DNA of 64,000 bases from Lepidurus packardi (lineage: Eukaryota; Arthropoda; Branchiopoda; Notostraca; Triopsidae): contig JAKZAN010000004.1 in assembly GCA_023053545.1 (NCBI GenBank), forward strand, positions 12,127,235 through 12,191,234. Reading direction: 5' to 3'. How positions within the stretch are numbered: position 1 is the first letter of the stretch; every line of letters begins with the position of its first letter. The translations under genes were made by a program, and so were the position numbers. Positions 36,901 to 47,476 of the stretch are shown here, one piece after another. The notes beneath the pieces were generated by a model. That model was not told the origin of the DNA. It saw nothing but the letters and a program-made list of their open reading frames with translations, and did no database searches.

Positions 36901-39900
36901 TCTTTTGGAGTTGTCATTTCGTATTAACAATTTAATTAAGGCGACACAGGGCGCAAAAGTAGGACACAAAAAAAATCTTTTAATTAATTAATCTCTTGAT
37001 TATTTAATAGTTTCTGGGAGACAGCTATGGAAGGATTTAAAACTGTCTTCTCTTTGAAATTGAATTTGAAAAGAAAAAAAACCATCCTGAAAATTCGCTT
37101 TGAAATGGATAGAAAAGGAAAAAATTCATCCTGAAGAAATCTATCAACCATGGCCCAAATCTCCGTGTGCTATTCAGAAATGGCGAAACGATTTCCATTC
37201 GCTAATATATTTTTCTCAATTTTTTTTTCCGTGTCCGGCAGTTTAATTTCGTTGGAAAATTACTGGGTCCCAAAGGAAATTCCCTGAAGCGTCTCCAAGA
37301 AGACACTTTAACCAAGATGGCCATTCTGGGTCGCGGTTCCATGCGCGACAAGCAAAAAGTAAGCTCCTCCCTTTTTGGTGTTTTTAGAAATATTTCGAAA
37401 TAACCAGTATCGCAGAAAATAATAGAAAATATAGAAGTGAAAAGGAATTTAAAGAAATTAAAAGGAAGAACCTGTCGCCTTTTCTTTTTAAGGAAGAAGA
37501 ATGTCGTCAATCCACCGAATCGCGCTACAAACACCTCAACGAGGACCTGCACGTGGAAATTTCCGCCTTCGCAGCCCCAGCCGAAGCGCATGCGCGGATC
37601 GCGTTAGCATTAACCGAAATCCGTCGATTCTTAGTACCGGTAAACTACTGCCACTGTCCCCAAAGAAGTCGTTCTTGCTTAGTTTTGTTATCGATTTTAT
37701 ATTTTCTATCCTACATTGCCTCCCCCTTCTCAACAATTTTCAACAATGTTTACTATGATTCCCCTCCTTTTGACATGAAAAGGCGAAGAAATGAACCGAA
37801 AGTTGTTTTCCAAAGACCTAACACCTAACAAGGGCCTCAAATCGAACCTTCTTGGAACATTTTAACCTGCCAAACCTTCAGAAATTGCTGACGTGATGGA
37901 AAGAAGACCTTTTGTTGTACTTTTGTACATCAGTAGTAATTTTTACGCTTTTTTTTATTATCTTTTGGGGGGGTGTTGAAGGACTATAACGACGAAATCC
38001 GACAAGAGCAACTCCGCGAAATGCAAATGATGAACGCAGCAGGTCCCAGTCAACCTGGGTCCCTTCCTGCGACTTCGGCGGCCGATTTGTTGGTCGCAGC
38101 AGCGGCCAGCAATAACGCTGATCATCACCACCACCACGCCCATCTCCAGTCCAGTAATAGTGTCAATAACAACGTTATTACGAGCGTGGCCGGTACTGCC
38201 AGTAGCAGTAACAACTGTATGGGGACGAATGTGTGCACTTCTGTATCGTCAGCCCCGGCCATCAGACACCCTAATGCCAATTTGCAGTCCTTGGGTGCTT
38301 TAGGCATCTCTTCCGGGGTAAGTCAATCTTGTTTATCTCCTCCAGTTTCCGTCCCAACCCTCAGAAATGCCTTTCAAATCCGTCAACACGCTTAGAAATT
38401 CCTACAATTCTGAGCAATCCCTAGACAGGTCATCCCAATTCTCAAGCATACCTAAGAATTCAATCAAAACTCTTAGAAATTCCTAATACTTTCTGAATTG
38501 ATTTCAAAATTATAGACTATGCCTGGAGGGCTCACGGCAACCGGTTTAGGGGCAAGGGTACCGGCCCCTTGCCCGCCTATGCTCCCTTTATTACACCCTG
38601 CTCTGCGTGGCTTATGTAAACCTGCTCAAAGTATCGGTATCGGCTTCGGTCCCGCTGCAGGTAAGACATTTCAATCCGATATACATTTCTCATTTTTTGT
38701 ATTTTTTGTTTGAATTGTGTGTTGAGTTTTCATGTATTTTAATGCTACGACTCCCAAGATATTCTCTCCTTGTATTTTCTTAAAGAAATTCTAACGAAAT
38801 TGGCGAGTTGCATGGCGTCATAAGTTTACCTTCTGTACTTGACGAGTGGGTGTTTCTTTTCGTAAGACCCTAACTTCACACGTTGTGGAAGTAGCAGGCA
38901 GGCCTAATTAGAGGGGGGTCCAGTCATTAACTGCCAAGTCTGAGTTAACTTTCGAGCTTTGGCAAAAGGACCGCTCCTTTAACGCTGCGCTGCCTTTCAG
39001 TCTTGTCATTTGCATACATTTCATGGCCCGCCAAGTTCCAACGAAACTTAATTATGGTAAAGAACAGAGCCTTCCGATGTTTCAGAATGGACGCGTTCCA
39101 ATTCAACCTTCAACCCACAGCCCAAAGTTTAAAGGCTTCCTCCCTATAACCCCTTATTAAATAACGAGCCCTCATTTCGTCTCATTTTCATCTCTAATTA
39201 CCAATTTCGACCTATTAGGGCACTTCCTAAGAAACGCCTTGTACTCACGCGGACCAAGTGGGCGGAGCTTTTCTTTTCGTAGATTCAATTTGAACACGCA
39301 GCTTCATTCTAGCCCCCAACACAAAATACAAATAGAATACAAATAGAGCCCCTTCAAGCTCAATTCTAATAAATTGAATTTAAATAGAGCCCCTTTTATT
39401 TCAATTTTAATAAATTGAAATTAAATACAGCCTCTTGAAGTTCAATTACCAAAATAAATTAAATAAAATTTTCTTCAAGTGAATGATATTCTGTAAGGCG
39501 GAATGGAACGCAAATTCAACCGAAGCTATATGAATGAAAAATTTCCAAAATTAGGTTGAAAATAACAGGTTTTCCATTCCATTTTTCAAAGCTTTTCGGT
39601 GAATGCAAAATTGATTTAATTACATGCTGTAAGACAGAATTGAACGCAAATTCAACCGAAGCTATATGAATGAAAAATTTCAAAAAATAGGTGGAAAATA
39701 ACAGATTTCCATTCCATTTTTCAAAGCTTTTCGTTGAAGGCAAAATCTTGGAAGACGTGCTAAAAATTTGCATGATTGTTAGAGTATTAGCCCAAAGTGC
39801 AGAGCCTCCATTCAATTTCCTGGTTTGTCTCTTCTTCCAAAAAAAAAAAAAAAAATTACTCAGTGCAAAGACATTCAGGGCTGATAGCAGGAGCAGCTGC

Positions 39901-42900
39901 CGGTCGATTTCGCCCCAATTTGTCCCCTTCCTCCATGATGTCTTCCACCGCCCGTCGAAACATGCTTAGTTTACTCAATCGGATGCGGGAACAAGGCAAA
40001 GACGATTTCTTAGACCCGACCAACGACCTAGCCTTCCTCGACCTTTATGGCAGGTATGTATTTTATGGATATATCGTGTTCATACCATCTTTTTATATTA
40101 TTATTGTTCTCTGGACTTTTCAAATCAATGTGTTCAGCCTTGTTTACCATCTTATTCAAACAGTCTAGAAACATGAAACTTGTTCTCTTCTTCTTGTTCT
40201 TTGCAATAATTAGAAGGCTTTTTTCTTTAAAAAAATCTTGAAAAATTCCTTAAAAATAAAGAGCATGAAAACTGGATCCAAAAATCCATACTGGGTCTAA
40301 TGGAAACTTTGGTCTTTGCCCCTCCTCACCCCCCAAACACAGGTACAGTCTATCTTACGAAGGATCGGACGGTGTAGGATCTCCTGATGACCGCGAAGAC
40401 GGCCCTGAGGAAAATTTTGCCGGTACCGGTAAGCAAAAACCCCAATTTTCTCAAAAATATCTTCTTCTCCCTCCTCATGGGTTTTGTTGAAACATTCCTG
40501 TCTTTCTGAGACATTCAGAAATCTTTTGGGCAGAACCGGATTTAATTAAATTTCCGGAAATTTCTGCGTCCAACAAAAACTTTCTGATCTCAAAAGCTTT
40601 CGAATGTAGAGTCGCTTTAAGCTTTAAAGCGCTCCATTCTTCATCACCATGTTTAAGCAAAGTGCTCCAGGGTTCAAAGATCGTTTGGGGACTCCATTTC
40701 CTTCCGAAACGCCAATCCTAAGATAGCATAAGGGGCCTGGGTTAAAAGTGGTTGCCTTAATTCATGCCCCGACAACTTTGATGTTCCTTTTGTAAAATTG
40801 TGCACGCTTATAGATGCGTATGTGTGTGTGTGTGTGTGTCTGTAAGTGCGTAGATTTCCAGTGTAAATAGGGCCTGAGGCAGCAAATCATTTTCACTTTA
40901 CTCCCATCCCCTTCGAAATCGGCCGAAACTTGTCTAATTAATTTCCCAATTTAGATGTCTTTCCATTCGCCTCCAACTTTTAGTTTGGGCGTCTTTTCTG
41001 GTTCTTCTTTCTACAGTTTTTGCCTGTAGCCATGCAATTCCTTTTCTTTTAAAATGCCAGTTCTCTTTCTATACCTAGAAACTAGAACAGTTAAAAAGGA
41101 ACAAAACAAAAGGCAAATTAACCTGAAAGAAATAACGAAAGAAAGGAACCGTATAACAAAGTTAACTCACTTGGGTTTCGAAAGGGAAAACCTTTCAGGG
41201 GAATCGCATTGATGTCTAAAATTTACGAGCTTTTAAGCAACTTCTTTTCTCTTACACTTTCGTCAAGTACCTGTACGGAATATAGAACGAGGCGATTTAC
41301 ATAATTCGACCAACAGGAGCTCAACCTGATTTGAAACCTTCTTTTCCCATTTCCTTTTTACACAAAAAGTGCAAAAGAATCCATTTCCCCACCACACGTC
41401 CCTGTCCATCTTTCAACCTATAGAGACCCAAGAAATAAAGAGACAAAAGTACGCTTGAATGCTAATAAAATCTGTAAGAAAAGAAATAACTCGTGCTCAA
41501 TTAATTAACCAGGTGCCCGTTTCAACACGGGACGCAAGTTTCGTCCTCGCTATCGATTTTGTCAACCAAAGACCCCCTTCTTTGCTTCGGGCGTACTCGG
41601 ATGTCATTAGCTACAAAATTATTGGATACATCTAGAGTTCTTTAATTACATACTTCCTACCATTCTATTTTTTTTTTATTTTTTGTAGGGCTCGATTGAA
41701 GTGGAAATTTAAAAATTAAAAAAAAATAGAATTACAAGCCATGAATAGCACGCCTGAAGTTAGTATTACTAAAGCTAGAGAACTAGAGACAACACTGGAG
41801 AGAGAGAGAGATTGTTTCTGGAACGCATCTTAATTAAGATGATTGCAACTAAAAATCGGAACAACCCTAAAAAAAATAGGAGAAAAGAACCAAAAAGTCA
41901 CGTTCCAACCCTTTGGTCAAGTGGTTTTCCCCAAATCAGGAGGAAAAGAGTCATAACATAACAAATCCTTTCTTTTAAGTATGTTTGCCCATTGCAAGGA
42001 TCTTGCTATCCATGATTTTGTTTTAAAATCTTTTTTGTTTTTATTTTGTAACAAAAAACTAGTTCCTGGCGAATTTGCCTTGATGGACGGCACCTGTTTG
42101 AAGATGACATCCTTCGAGCGAACGCGTTATCGTCACGATCCATATCCCAGGTATGATTCAGAACACATTCTTTGACTTTAAAAAAAAAAAAAAAAAAAAA
42201 ATAAATAAAAGGAAGATAATTCCATGCATAATTATTCCACTAGAAAGCTAGAAAATTCATTTCGTTTTTTACCCTTAACACCACTTGGTTCCTTTCTACA
42301 AAATTATTTTGAAAAAGTGCTCTACAATCACTCTTTTTATTTGTTTTTGTCCGATTTCCCGTTTGAGCAAGCTTTTGAGTTTGAATGCCACTAACATCAT
42401 TAAAAAAACTTTTGACTTTACTTTTAAGAAAACCGGAATCTGATTTCATAGCATAGAAGACCTTCACTCCCTTTTACTTGAAACTAAATCAAGCGAAATA
42501 ATAGAAACTTTGTTAATATGAGTGAATTATGAATAACTAAAATTTTGTTAAAAAAAAAAAAAAAAAAATTCATGTTGAGATCTGTTATGCTTTTCCCCCC
42601 CAATCTAGGTTCTACTAGACTTTTAGCCCCTGCTTGCGTCTCTCTTAGAACTCGCAATAACCTTCCACTTGACATCATCACCACTACAACCTCAAAAAAA
42701 CAAAACGGACTCAAAAAATATTATTTTGTAAGCTTTTCATTTCTTGTTCTCATAATTCGCTATTTATGTTAATTCTTTTACCTGCTTTTTTTTTAAAAAA
42801 TCCTCTCAATGGACGATTTTCTAAGATTTTTTTTAAACAAATTTTCTTTTTTATGACAAAGTTTTTTGGTCCCCAAAAACGTTTGAGTCACGTCTAACCA

Positions 42901-43262
42901 ATCCACCCTGGAATAAAAACCAACATGTTCACCTTTCTTTGTGAGTGAAAAGAAAAAATATTCGCATGATATTTTCCATTTTCCCAATTCCCATAAAAAA
43001 AAAAAATACCCCCGTATTTGAGCTTCGTTTAGAAAAAGTTTGGACCCTAATTTTGTAACGTGTGCTGACCATTTGCCATTTCAACCTTAATAAATTCAAA
43101 AAAATTATTATACATAACAATTCCCCCCAACTCTGATTTGAATTCATGTTAATTAAGGTAATTTTTTTTTGCGTTGACCATTTTCTTTGTGTACAACGTA
43201 GGCCTAATGCTGAGCTGACTTACGTCCATGAAGGACCGTCCGCCTCACACACAGGCACCTAA
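20563..43262 (+). CDS. KH-domain RNA-binding protein of the Sam68/KHDRBS (quaking-related 58E-like) family
   Basis: Seen: ten in-frame exons, 20563-20719, 34869-34999, 37242-37358, 37493-37639, 37982-38317, 38516-38660, 39879-40053, 40343-40428, 42063-42150 and 43202-43262 (stop TAA); 480 residues. The start is supported by an in-frame TAA 15 bp upstream (20548-20550), a purine at -3 and G at +4. Domains: QUA1 about residues 20-58 ([13 protein letters not shown]...EIERIQ); maxi-KH about 85-184 with the GPKG loop at 105-108 and [11 protein letters not shown]2 start at 185 ([15 protein letters not shown]); then a low-complexity Asn/Ser/Ala/His tail ending near [14 protein letters not shown]. 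Known: STAR-family proteins dimerise through QUA1 and bind U/A-rich RNA, acting in splicing and mRNA fate in the nucleus. The exact orthologue within the KHDRBS/qkr58E group is not resolved. Confidence 0.92.
22274..22761. mobile_element. TIR (MITE-like) element, copy 2, with a doubled left arm
   Basis: Homologous end to end with 11386-11782, same orientation: GGAAACCAACTTGG and GTAGCGTTAC at the left, GCCTGGCCGGTGAAGC and GGAGTAACGCT at the right. The left arm occurs twice, at about 22274-22348 and 22376-22432, which accounts for the extra ~90 bp over copy 1. It is in the KH-gene first intron. No transposase is encoded. Confidence 0.75.
24330..24480 (+). repeat. dispersed repeat family C, diverged copy
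   Basis: Shares CAACAATGAAAAT, TCAACAGGC and CAATAGGCGCTAAGACT with the two copies at 30930-31349. It also contains a near-perfect palindrome at 24401-24419 (9 bp arms, one central base). Confidence 0.65.
24740..24860 (+). repeat. dispersed repeat family D, copy 1
   Basis: Shares AAAACTGCA, TATAGCGCTCGCC-type and CGCAGAAG(T/C)C...TGCGC blocks, in order, with about 31645-31755. Both copies end near a GCGCCA(C/T)-type segment. Diverged, about 110 bp, no coding capacity. Confidence 0.5.
24861..28370. other. intronic DNA, nothing firm recognised
   Basis: Unique-looking sequence with small open frames on both strands (25541-25879, 26166-26429, 27387-27710) that show no motif. Homopolymers include about 27 A at ~27895-27921 and about 20 G at ~28041-28060. 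GGGCGGGGC occurs near 25976. Confidence 0.5.
28371..28630. repeat. 50-59 bp AT-rich tandem repeat, five units
   Basis: AAATTTGTT(T/A)TCTTGAAG recurs at about 28371, 28429, 28485, 28535 and 28594, followed by A-rich spacers of varying length. A second landmark, GACAGTAATGTAGTTCG (with variants), occurs around the array at about 28140, 28311 and 28739. Confidence 0.8.
28631..30880. other. intronic DNA with two hairpins, no gene recognised
   Basis: AT-rich to about 29070, then mixed. It holds a TGACGTCA palindrome (29881-29888), an 11 bp perfect stem at 29618-29646 and a 15 bp perfect stem at 30382-30421. The open frame at 29074-29289 resembles no family I know. Confidence 0.5.
30382..30421. 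repeat. perfect inverted repeat, 15 bp arms, 10 nt loop
   Basis: TAATGCTCAGTTACA (30382-30396) pairs perfectly with 30407-30421. It is AT-flanked and intronic. The stem is too short for a typical animal microRNA precursor, so a fold-back transposon remnant or other structured element is more likely. Confidence 0.6.
30930..31349 (+). repeat. dispersed repeat family C, two tandem copies (~180 bp each)
   Basis: Copies at about 30930-31128 and 31170-31349 share GCGTGA, ACGCGTTTC, GGCTTTTTATTTAGCAACA, a CTGCAG(A/G)GTGTTACACT block, CAACAGGCTCCAATAGGCGC and TATAAGCTCCATGGCA. They are about 90% alike by eye. A diverged third copy lies at 24330. No coding capacity is seen. Confidence 0.85.
31645..31755 (+). 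repeat. dispersed repeat family D, copy 2
   Basis: Blocks AAACTGCATGCAG, TATCGCTCGCC, GCGCAGAAGCCGTATGCGC and GGCGCCACC match the order of 24740-24860. It lies just left of the 91 bp satellite. Confidence 0.5.
31861..32315. repeat. 91 bp tandem satellite, five units
   Basis: (G)(C/T)TAACATTAGTCCTAATTTC recurs at 31887, 31978, 32069, 32160 and 32251, exactly 91 bp apart. Units are almost identical and end abruptly near 32315, suggesting recent amplification. It is within the KH-gene first intron. Confidence 0.95.
32316..34868. other. 3' end of the KH first intron, no nested gene recognised
   Basis: Unique-looking DNA with opposing open frames at 32562-32813, 33055-33396 and 33318-33560 that carry no motif I recognise. 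GGGTGGGGCTTGCC and GGGTGGAGCTTACGG (near 32986 and 34240) belong to a GC-rich motif scattered across the window. The last bases before 34869 form the pyrimidine tract and acceptor. Confidence 0.5.
34869..37639 (+). CDS. exons 2-4 of the KH gene: QUA1 end and KH domain
   Basis: Exons 34869-34999, 37242-37358 and 37493-37639 hold residues 53-184. Exon 2 carries EIERIQNGG and [12 protein letters not shown]; exon 3 begins [19 protein letters not shown] with the invariant GPKG loop; exon 4 carries [17 protein letters not shown] and ends RRFLVP. The exon 3 and exon 4 boundaries are phase 0, at PK|FN and QK|EE. All residues I know to be conserved in STAR KH domains are intact, so RNA binding is expected to be functional. 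Confidence 0.92.
37982..38317 (+). CDS. exon 5 of the KH gene: QUA2 start and His/Asn/Ser-rich linker
   Basis: Encodes [18 protein letters not shown], the conserved segment after the KH domain, then a low-complexity stretch rich in Ala, Ser and Asn with a run of five His (DHHHHHAHL). Phase 0 at both ends, donor GTAAGT after ISSG. An exon of phase 0/0 could be skipped without breaking the frame; whether that occurs is not visible. Confidence 0.85.
39335..39450. repeat. ~57 bp imperfect tandem repeat
   Basis: AAATAGAGCCCCTT and AAATTGAA recur about every 57 bp for two to three units, in the intron between 38660 and 39879. Confidence 0.6.
39490..39745. repeat. 136 bp tandem duplication
   Basis: GAACGCAAATTCAACCGAAG starts near 39506 and again near 39642. 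Both units run through AGCTATATGAATGAAAAATT and CATTCCATTTTTCAAAGC. The second copy stops about 130 bp before the acceptor of the exon at 39879. Confidence 0.85.
40820..40839. repeat. (GT)n microsatellite
   Basis: About ten TG units lie in the KH-gene intron between 40428 and 42063. The rest of that 1.6 kb intron shows nothing recognisable. Confidence 0.85.
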
Positions 43263-43462
43263 AAAATATAAAAAGTTTCCTCAATCACACCTCCCCCCCC
43301 AAAAAAGGCGCAGAAAATTTGACTGTATACGTAACATATCAGCCTGTAACCCTGGTTTTGTGCTGCCCCCCCTTGTTCCTCTCAATTGGTGTGTAAATAA
43401 GCTCTAAAAAAAAAGAAAATAATAATGTTCCTAAAAACAAAAGACAAAATAAGACAAAATTC

Positions 43463-43468
43463 AATAAA
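43463..43468 (+). promoter_or_regulatory. candidate poly(A) signal of the KH gene
   Basis: AATAAA about 200 bp beyond the stop codon at 43260-43262. It is the first canonical hexamer downstream. Confidence 0.55.
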
Positions 43469-43469
43469 C

Positions 43470-46400
43470 GTAATTTACGAGGACCCCCCCAAAAGCCTAA
43501 CTTGTTGTAGAAAGCCAGTTAATGTATGCAACATTGGAAGGCAGAGGGATTTCCTTCCGAATTAAGCTTTCCTTAATGAAGACGAGCTTCGTTGTAGGTT
43601 GTAGTTAAAACTCGAATGGTTTGGGGACGTATGGAGCGCTTATAAGTTTTCGAATTCCAATCTTTCGGGAGCAAACTCATTCCATAAGGAGCATAGGACC
43701 AAAAGGACATGGATCTAGAACGAAATTCGACATTAGGATGACTGGCATTACTTGATGTAAGTTATAGGTTAGCCTTTGGAAGACGCTTGGTAGCTCGAGA
43801 GTTCGTAAGGTCGCGCAAATCCTCTGGTAAAGTGAAATGAAAGACAAACATGGACCTTTACAAGGTAAAAGGATAACGCAGCAGCGAGGAAGAAGAAAGA
43901 CAGGCCTTGTCTTGACTATGGCAACAACCTGCTGAAAAGAACGTCAATAGTGTGGGGGGATAATGGGTTCCAAAGTTTATAAGAAGATGAAACTCGAACC
44001 TGGGTTGTGTTGTTGTAGTTACAAGGCATCTTGAACTACGTAAAGTTACGTATACACAGCGGCAGCAAGGGTAAGTCTTCCTTAAAGCCCAGACAAGAGT
44101 AGAGTGGGTAAACAATTCCTCCCGAGCCAAGGCGAAAAATCAAAGGAACATGGGCTTTTCTAACCTGCTGGAAAACACAAAAGACAAGAGGTAACATGGC
44201 CAGATTAGTTCGGTTTTAATCAAAATAGGAGCTTTAAGATTGTAGAGGGTTAAAGTAAAGGCTTACTAGAGCAACTCACCAGTCTTTTCGGCCCAACTTA
44301 CGAGAAACCCAAGTTGGAGACGTGAAGCACATGTCAAGACATGTTTTAACTTGCTGTTTACGATGCCAAAAGCGTTCGAGTACACAAAAGTGGAGGAGAA
44401 GACCCGTGGTACAGCATGTTTGGGTTAAACTAACAGGGTAACAAAAGGGTTGAATAGTTTTGTAGTCTTACCACGAGAAACGTCGAGCGTTTTTATACAG
44501 ATGCACGTTTTTTGTTTAAAAATTCTAGTTACTAACTTCGCAATCGATGGTTAACACGCACTGAGAGTTAATAAAGGCGGATTATAAATTCCACAATTAC
44601 AGATTTAGTTTATTTACTTCACTAGCAAGTTTTTTAGACGGCTTTTCTAACTACGGAAGATGGCTGTGACCGTTGGAGGTTTGAAATAATAAGGTATCGA
44701 TACATTCATATCGATATTTACAGGTCATATTTACGAGAGTAAATAAGCCTTTGCGTGAATTGGCTTATTTAGACATTTTGAGGGCCAAAAAACGCTTTGA
44801 CGACATCTTAAAATATGCAGGGATGGCAACTTAGTTGTTAAATATAATCGGTTACACAGTTATTGCTCTAATTAAATACATTTAAGAACATTACTTGAAG
44901 GACGCTCGCTTTTTTGTTATACAAATTGTAGATGGAAACTTCACAATGGACGGTTAATACGCACTGATAGTTAATATAGTTTGATTTTTACACTGCACAA
45001 TTACACGTTTATTAGCTAATGTTTCGAGAGCTACGGAAGTCGCCCGCGACCGTTGGCGGTTTGAAATGGTATGGTATCGATACAATTCGGATCATATTAC
45101 CGTACAGTAAAGAGCCGTTATTGGCTTATTTAGACAGTTCGTAAACACAAATAAATACAGATTAGTTCGTAAATACAATTACTAACTCAGTTATTGCTCT
45201 AACTAAAGAGATTAAAGAACATTTTAAGCTTAGATATTTAAAATCGCTCCAGTGTACTACACATTCTGTAATCGATATCGATATTAAGTGCGGGCTTTTC
45301 AAACTCCATGCAATTATAAACTTTTTCAACCGTTATTCCTCATTTGCCAAACCACATTTTCAAGAAAAATTAAAAGCATTCAACCAGTTCATTAACATAG
45401 TTAGTGCACACTACTTAATTGCAAGGTAAAACATTCTCTGAATCTTGGTAAAGTGCCTGATCTTTTGTATCTATACACAAAGCCGAATGCAGCCGAAGAG
45501 TATCTCTGAAGATCCATTAGCCTTTTCCCTCGCAACTCAAAATTAGACGCCCGACAAAAAGATGCCCCACATCCTCGAGGGCGAGATCCCAGCACTATCT
45601 TCTAGTCCAACTCGAAGACGTGTCAATAGATCAAAAAGAGCAATTTGGCTTAATTGCAGAATCCGAGTGCGTTCTCTTCTTACCTTAAAAGCGAGAGCCA
45701 TTAGCGGGATCGTATCCATGGCATTGAAAGCAAACAGAGCGTGCCAGGTATAGAACCGGACCATGAACGCGCCATCGAACCATGTGAGCCAAGCCATTAA
45801 ACCGCCCGCACCAGGCAAACACAAAAACCTTGAACACATTTCCCATTTCCACCCCGGGAAAGGGGAAAAGCTCCATGCATATATAGCTTTTGACGACTTC
45901 TGAAACCTCCAGCAAACCGTGAATTGTGTTCCTGACACGGATCCAAACGCCCCTTAATGATCCTCCTTAAAAACGGATTCCAACAAAAACCACTCCCTTT
46001 GTTGACCCAAAACTTGGACGCAAACGATTCGACCAACAATAGCTTCGCCAAAAGGCGCATTTGTCCCGAACCCCTCCACCTTCAGCTCGTCTTCCAAGGC
46101 AGAACGTCCTGATGAACGCGGTAGAAAAGGCTTAATACTTGAGAATATAGAAGCACAAGCAGACTATTACCTCTTGCACAATGTACTTGGCAGTTGACAC
46201 GCACTGCAAAGAGAGAGGGGGGTCTCTTTTCAAAGTCCAAACATGAAATGGAGCTTTACACGCCAAGAACAGAATTCGAGAAATCTTGAGCTCGCAGCCA
46301 AAGTTCCCCTGAAAATTGATGTCAGAAGCTGCTCCAACACGTGATTCTATCCCATTCTATCCCATGCTATCCCATGCAAAGGGTGGATATTACTGTAAAA

Positions 46401-47098
46401 AAAATAAAATAAAATAAAAGATTTTAAAATACAGCACCTATGTATTACGATATTTACAATCTAATTTCGCTCTTCCTCGACCGCATCTCGTGCAACTGTT
46501 TATCCACCACACAAATAACTCTTATTTTTTTAACGCTTTAGTTTCCCGTTTCCTATAAATCCAGTAGAAAAAAGGACAAAAAAGAAGCGTTTTCCTGTCA
46601 TCCAACAGCCTTTTTTCCCATCGTCAATTAACAGGACATTGCGCCTTTAAGCGACGACACGGCAGGTATAAAGATGATTTAAAAAGCAAATTTTTTTTTT
46701 TTTTTTTTTTTTTGCTCCAAAGTGGCTCAATATAGTGTGCTGTCTTAAACCCCCGAAGCAAAAGGCAGAAGAGTTTGCTTTGGGCCCAGTTTTTGTAAGA
46801 TTTTCTCTTGAAATGCGACGAAAAAAAAAAATTTAAATAAAAAATAGAAAACCAGAACAAAGCAAAAAACAAAAAGGCACTGAAGAGATAAAATTTTCGT
46901 TTGTTTAAAAATTAGATGATTATTAGTATTTCCTTTTTCTCCTTTTTCTCCCTTTTTGGGAGTAAGTTGAGGCTGAACTTTTTTCCTCCGCTTTATCTTT
47001 TGCGCTGAACTGAATTGTCCCAAGTTGGGCAGAAAACTGTACATATCACAAGACTTCTCTCTCATTTCTCTTCTTATTGTAGATTCGGTTTTTCCCTT
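43470..47098. other. gap between convergent KH and supervillin genes
   Basis: Contains the 3' untranslated ends of both genes, a diverged ~400 bp duplication (44495-45130), and somewhat more GC-rich unique DNA at 43560-44200 and 45500-46330. A minus-strand open stretch around 45690-45830 ends in a good GTAAGA donor, but I found no matching acceptor or protein family. Repeated CTATCCCAT units occur at 46346-46377. I see no obvious AATAAA for supervillin on the minus strand within several hundred bp of its stop. Confidence 0.5.
44495..45130 (+). repeat. diverged ~400 bp tandem duplication
   Basis: Halves at about 44495-44760 and 44895-45130 share GGTTAA(C/T)ACGCACTGA, CACAATTACA, (G/C)GACCGTTGG(A/C)GGTTTGAAAT and GGTATCGATACA. 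By eye they are roughly 75-80% alike. A third, weaker echo with TCGATATCGATATT lies near 45274. Confidence 0.65.
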
Positions 47099-47476
47099 CT
47101 AGAATAGGCCCACTTCTTTCCTTAAATTCGTTTGCTTCCAGGCTGGCAATGCATAAAACTCGTCTTTGGTCATGTGAAGTGTCTCCTGGAAAAGAAATTA
47201 TATTTTTTTATTTATTTATTTTGTGAGAAAATAGGAAATATAGGAAATATAATAAGAAATACAGGGAAAGAAGGAAATTAAGGGGGAATTGGGGGGGAAG
47301 ATGTATAAGGTTCTTTGTACTTGGAAGTCTTCTTGACTCAGGTAAGCTTCCAATCTTGATGGATCTACTCCCTCGGGCAATGGCCTGTCTTGCAATTCTG
47401 CTAAGGTATAAATCGTTTTACGGAGTCTTTCCAAGACTTCGGATACGACCAACTGCTCCCCTGCTCGACGTCCTTC
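47099..47476 (-). CDS. SVIL: last two supervillin exons: villin headpiece
   Basis: Exons 47476-47321 and 47185-47099. Sequence landmarks are [17 protein letters not shown] and [16 protein letters not shown], ending VGLF and stop. This is the ~60-residue headpiece that closes villin-family proteins. The usual basic KKEKGLF-type end of villin reads RKEVGLF here, so one lysine known to matter for F-actin contact in villin is replaced by valine. Human supervillin ends KKAKGLF, also non-canonical. Start and end of the domain are otherwise complete. Confidence 0.93.

Noticed and set aside
36637..36969. 110-codon minus-strand open frame in a KH-gene intron
   Set aside because: Contains a hydrophobic stretch but no domain I recognise, no adjoining exon, and partly derives from A-rich DNA; treated as chance.
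43975..44010. A tRNA-like B-box word (GGTTCGAGTTTC on the minus strand)
   Set aside because: No matching A box, acceptor stem or cloverleaf could be drawn around it.
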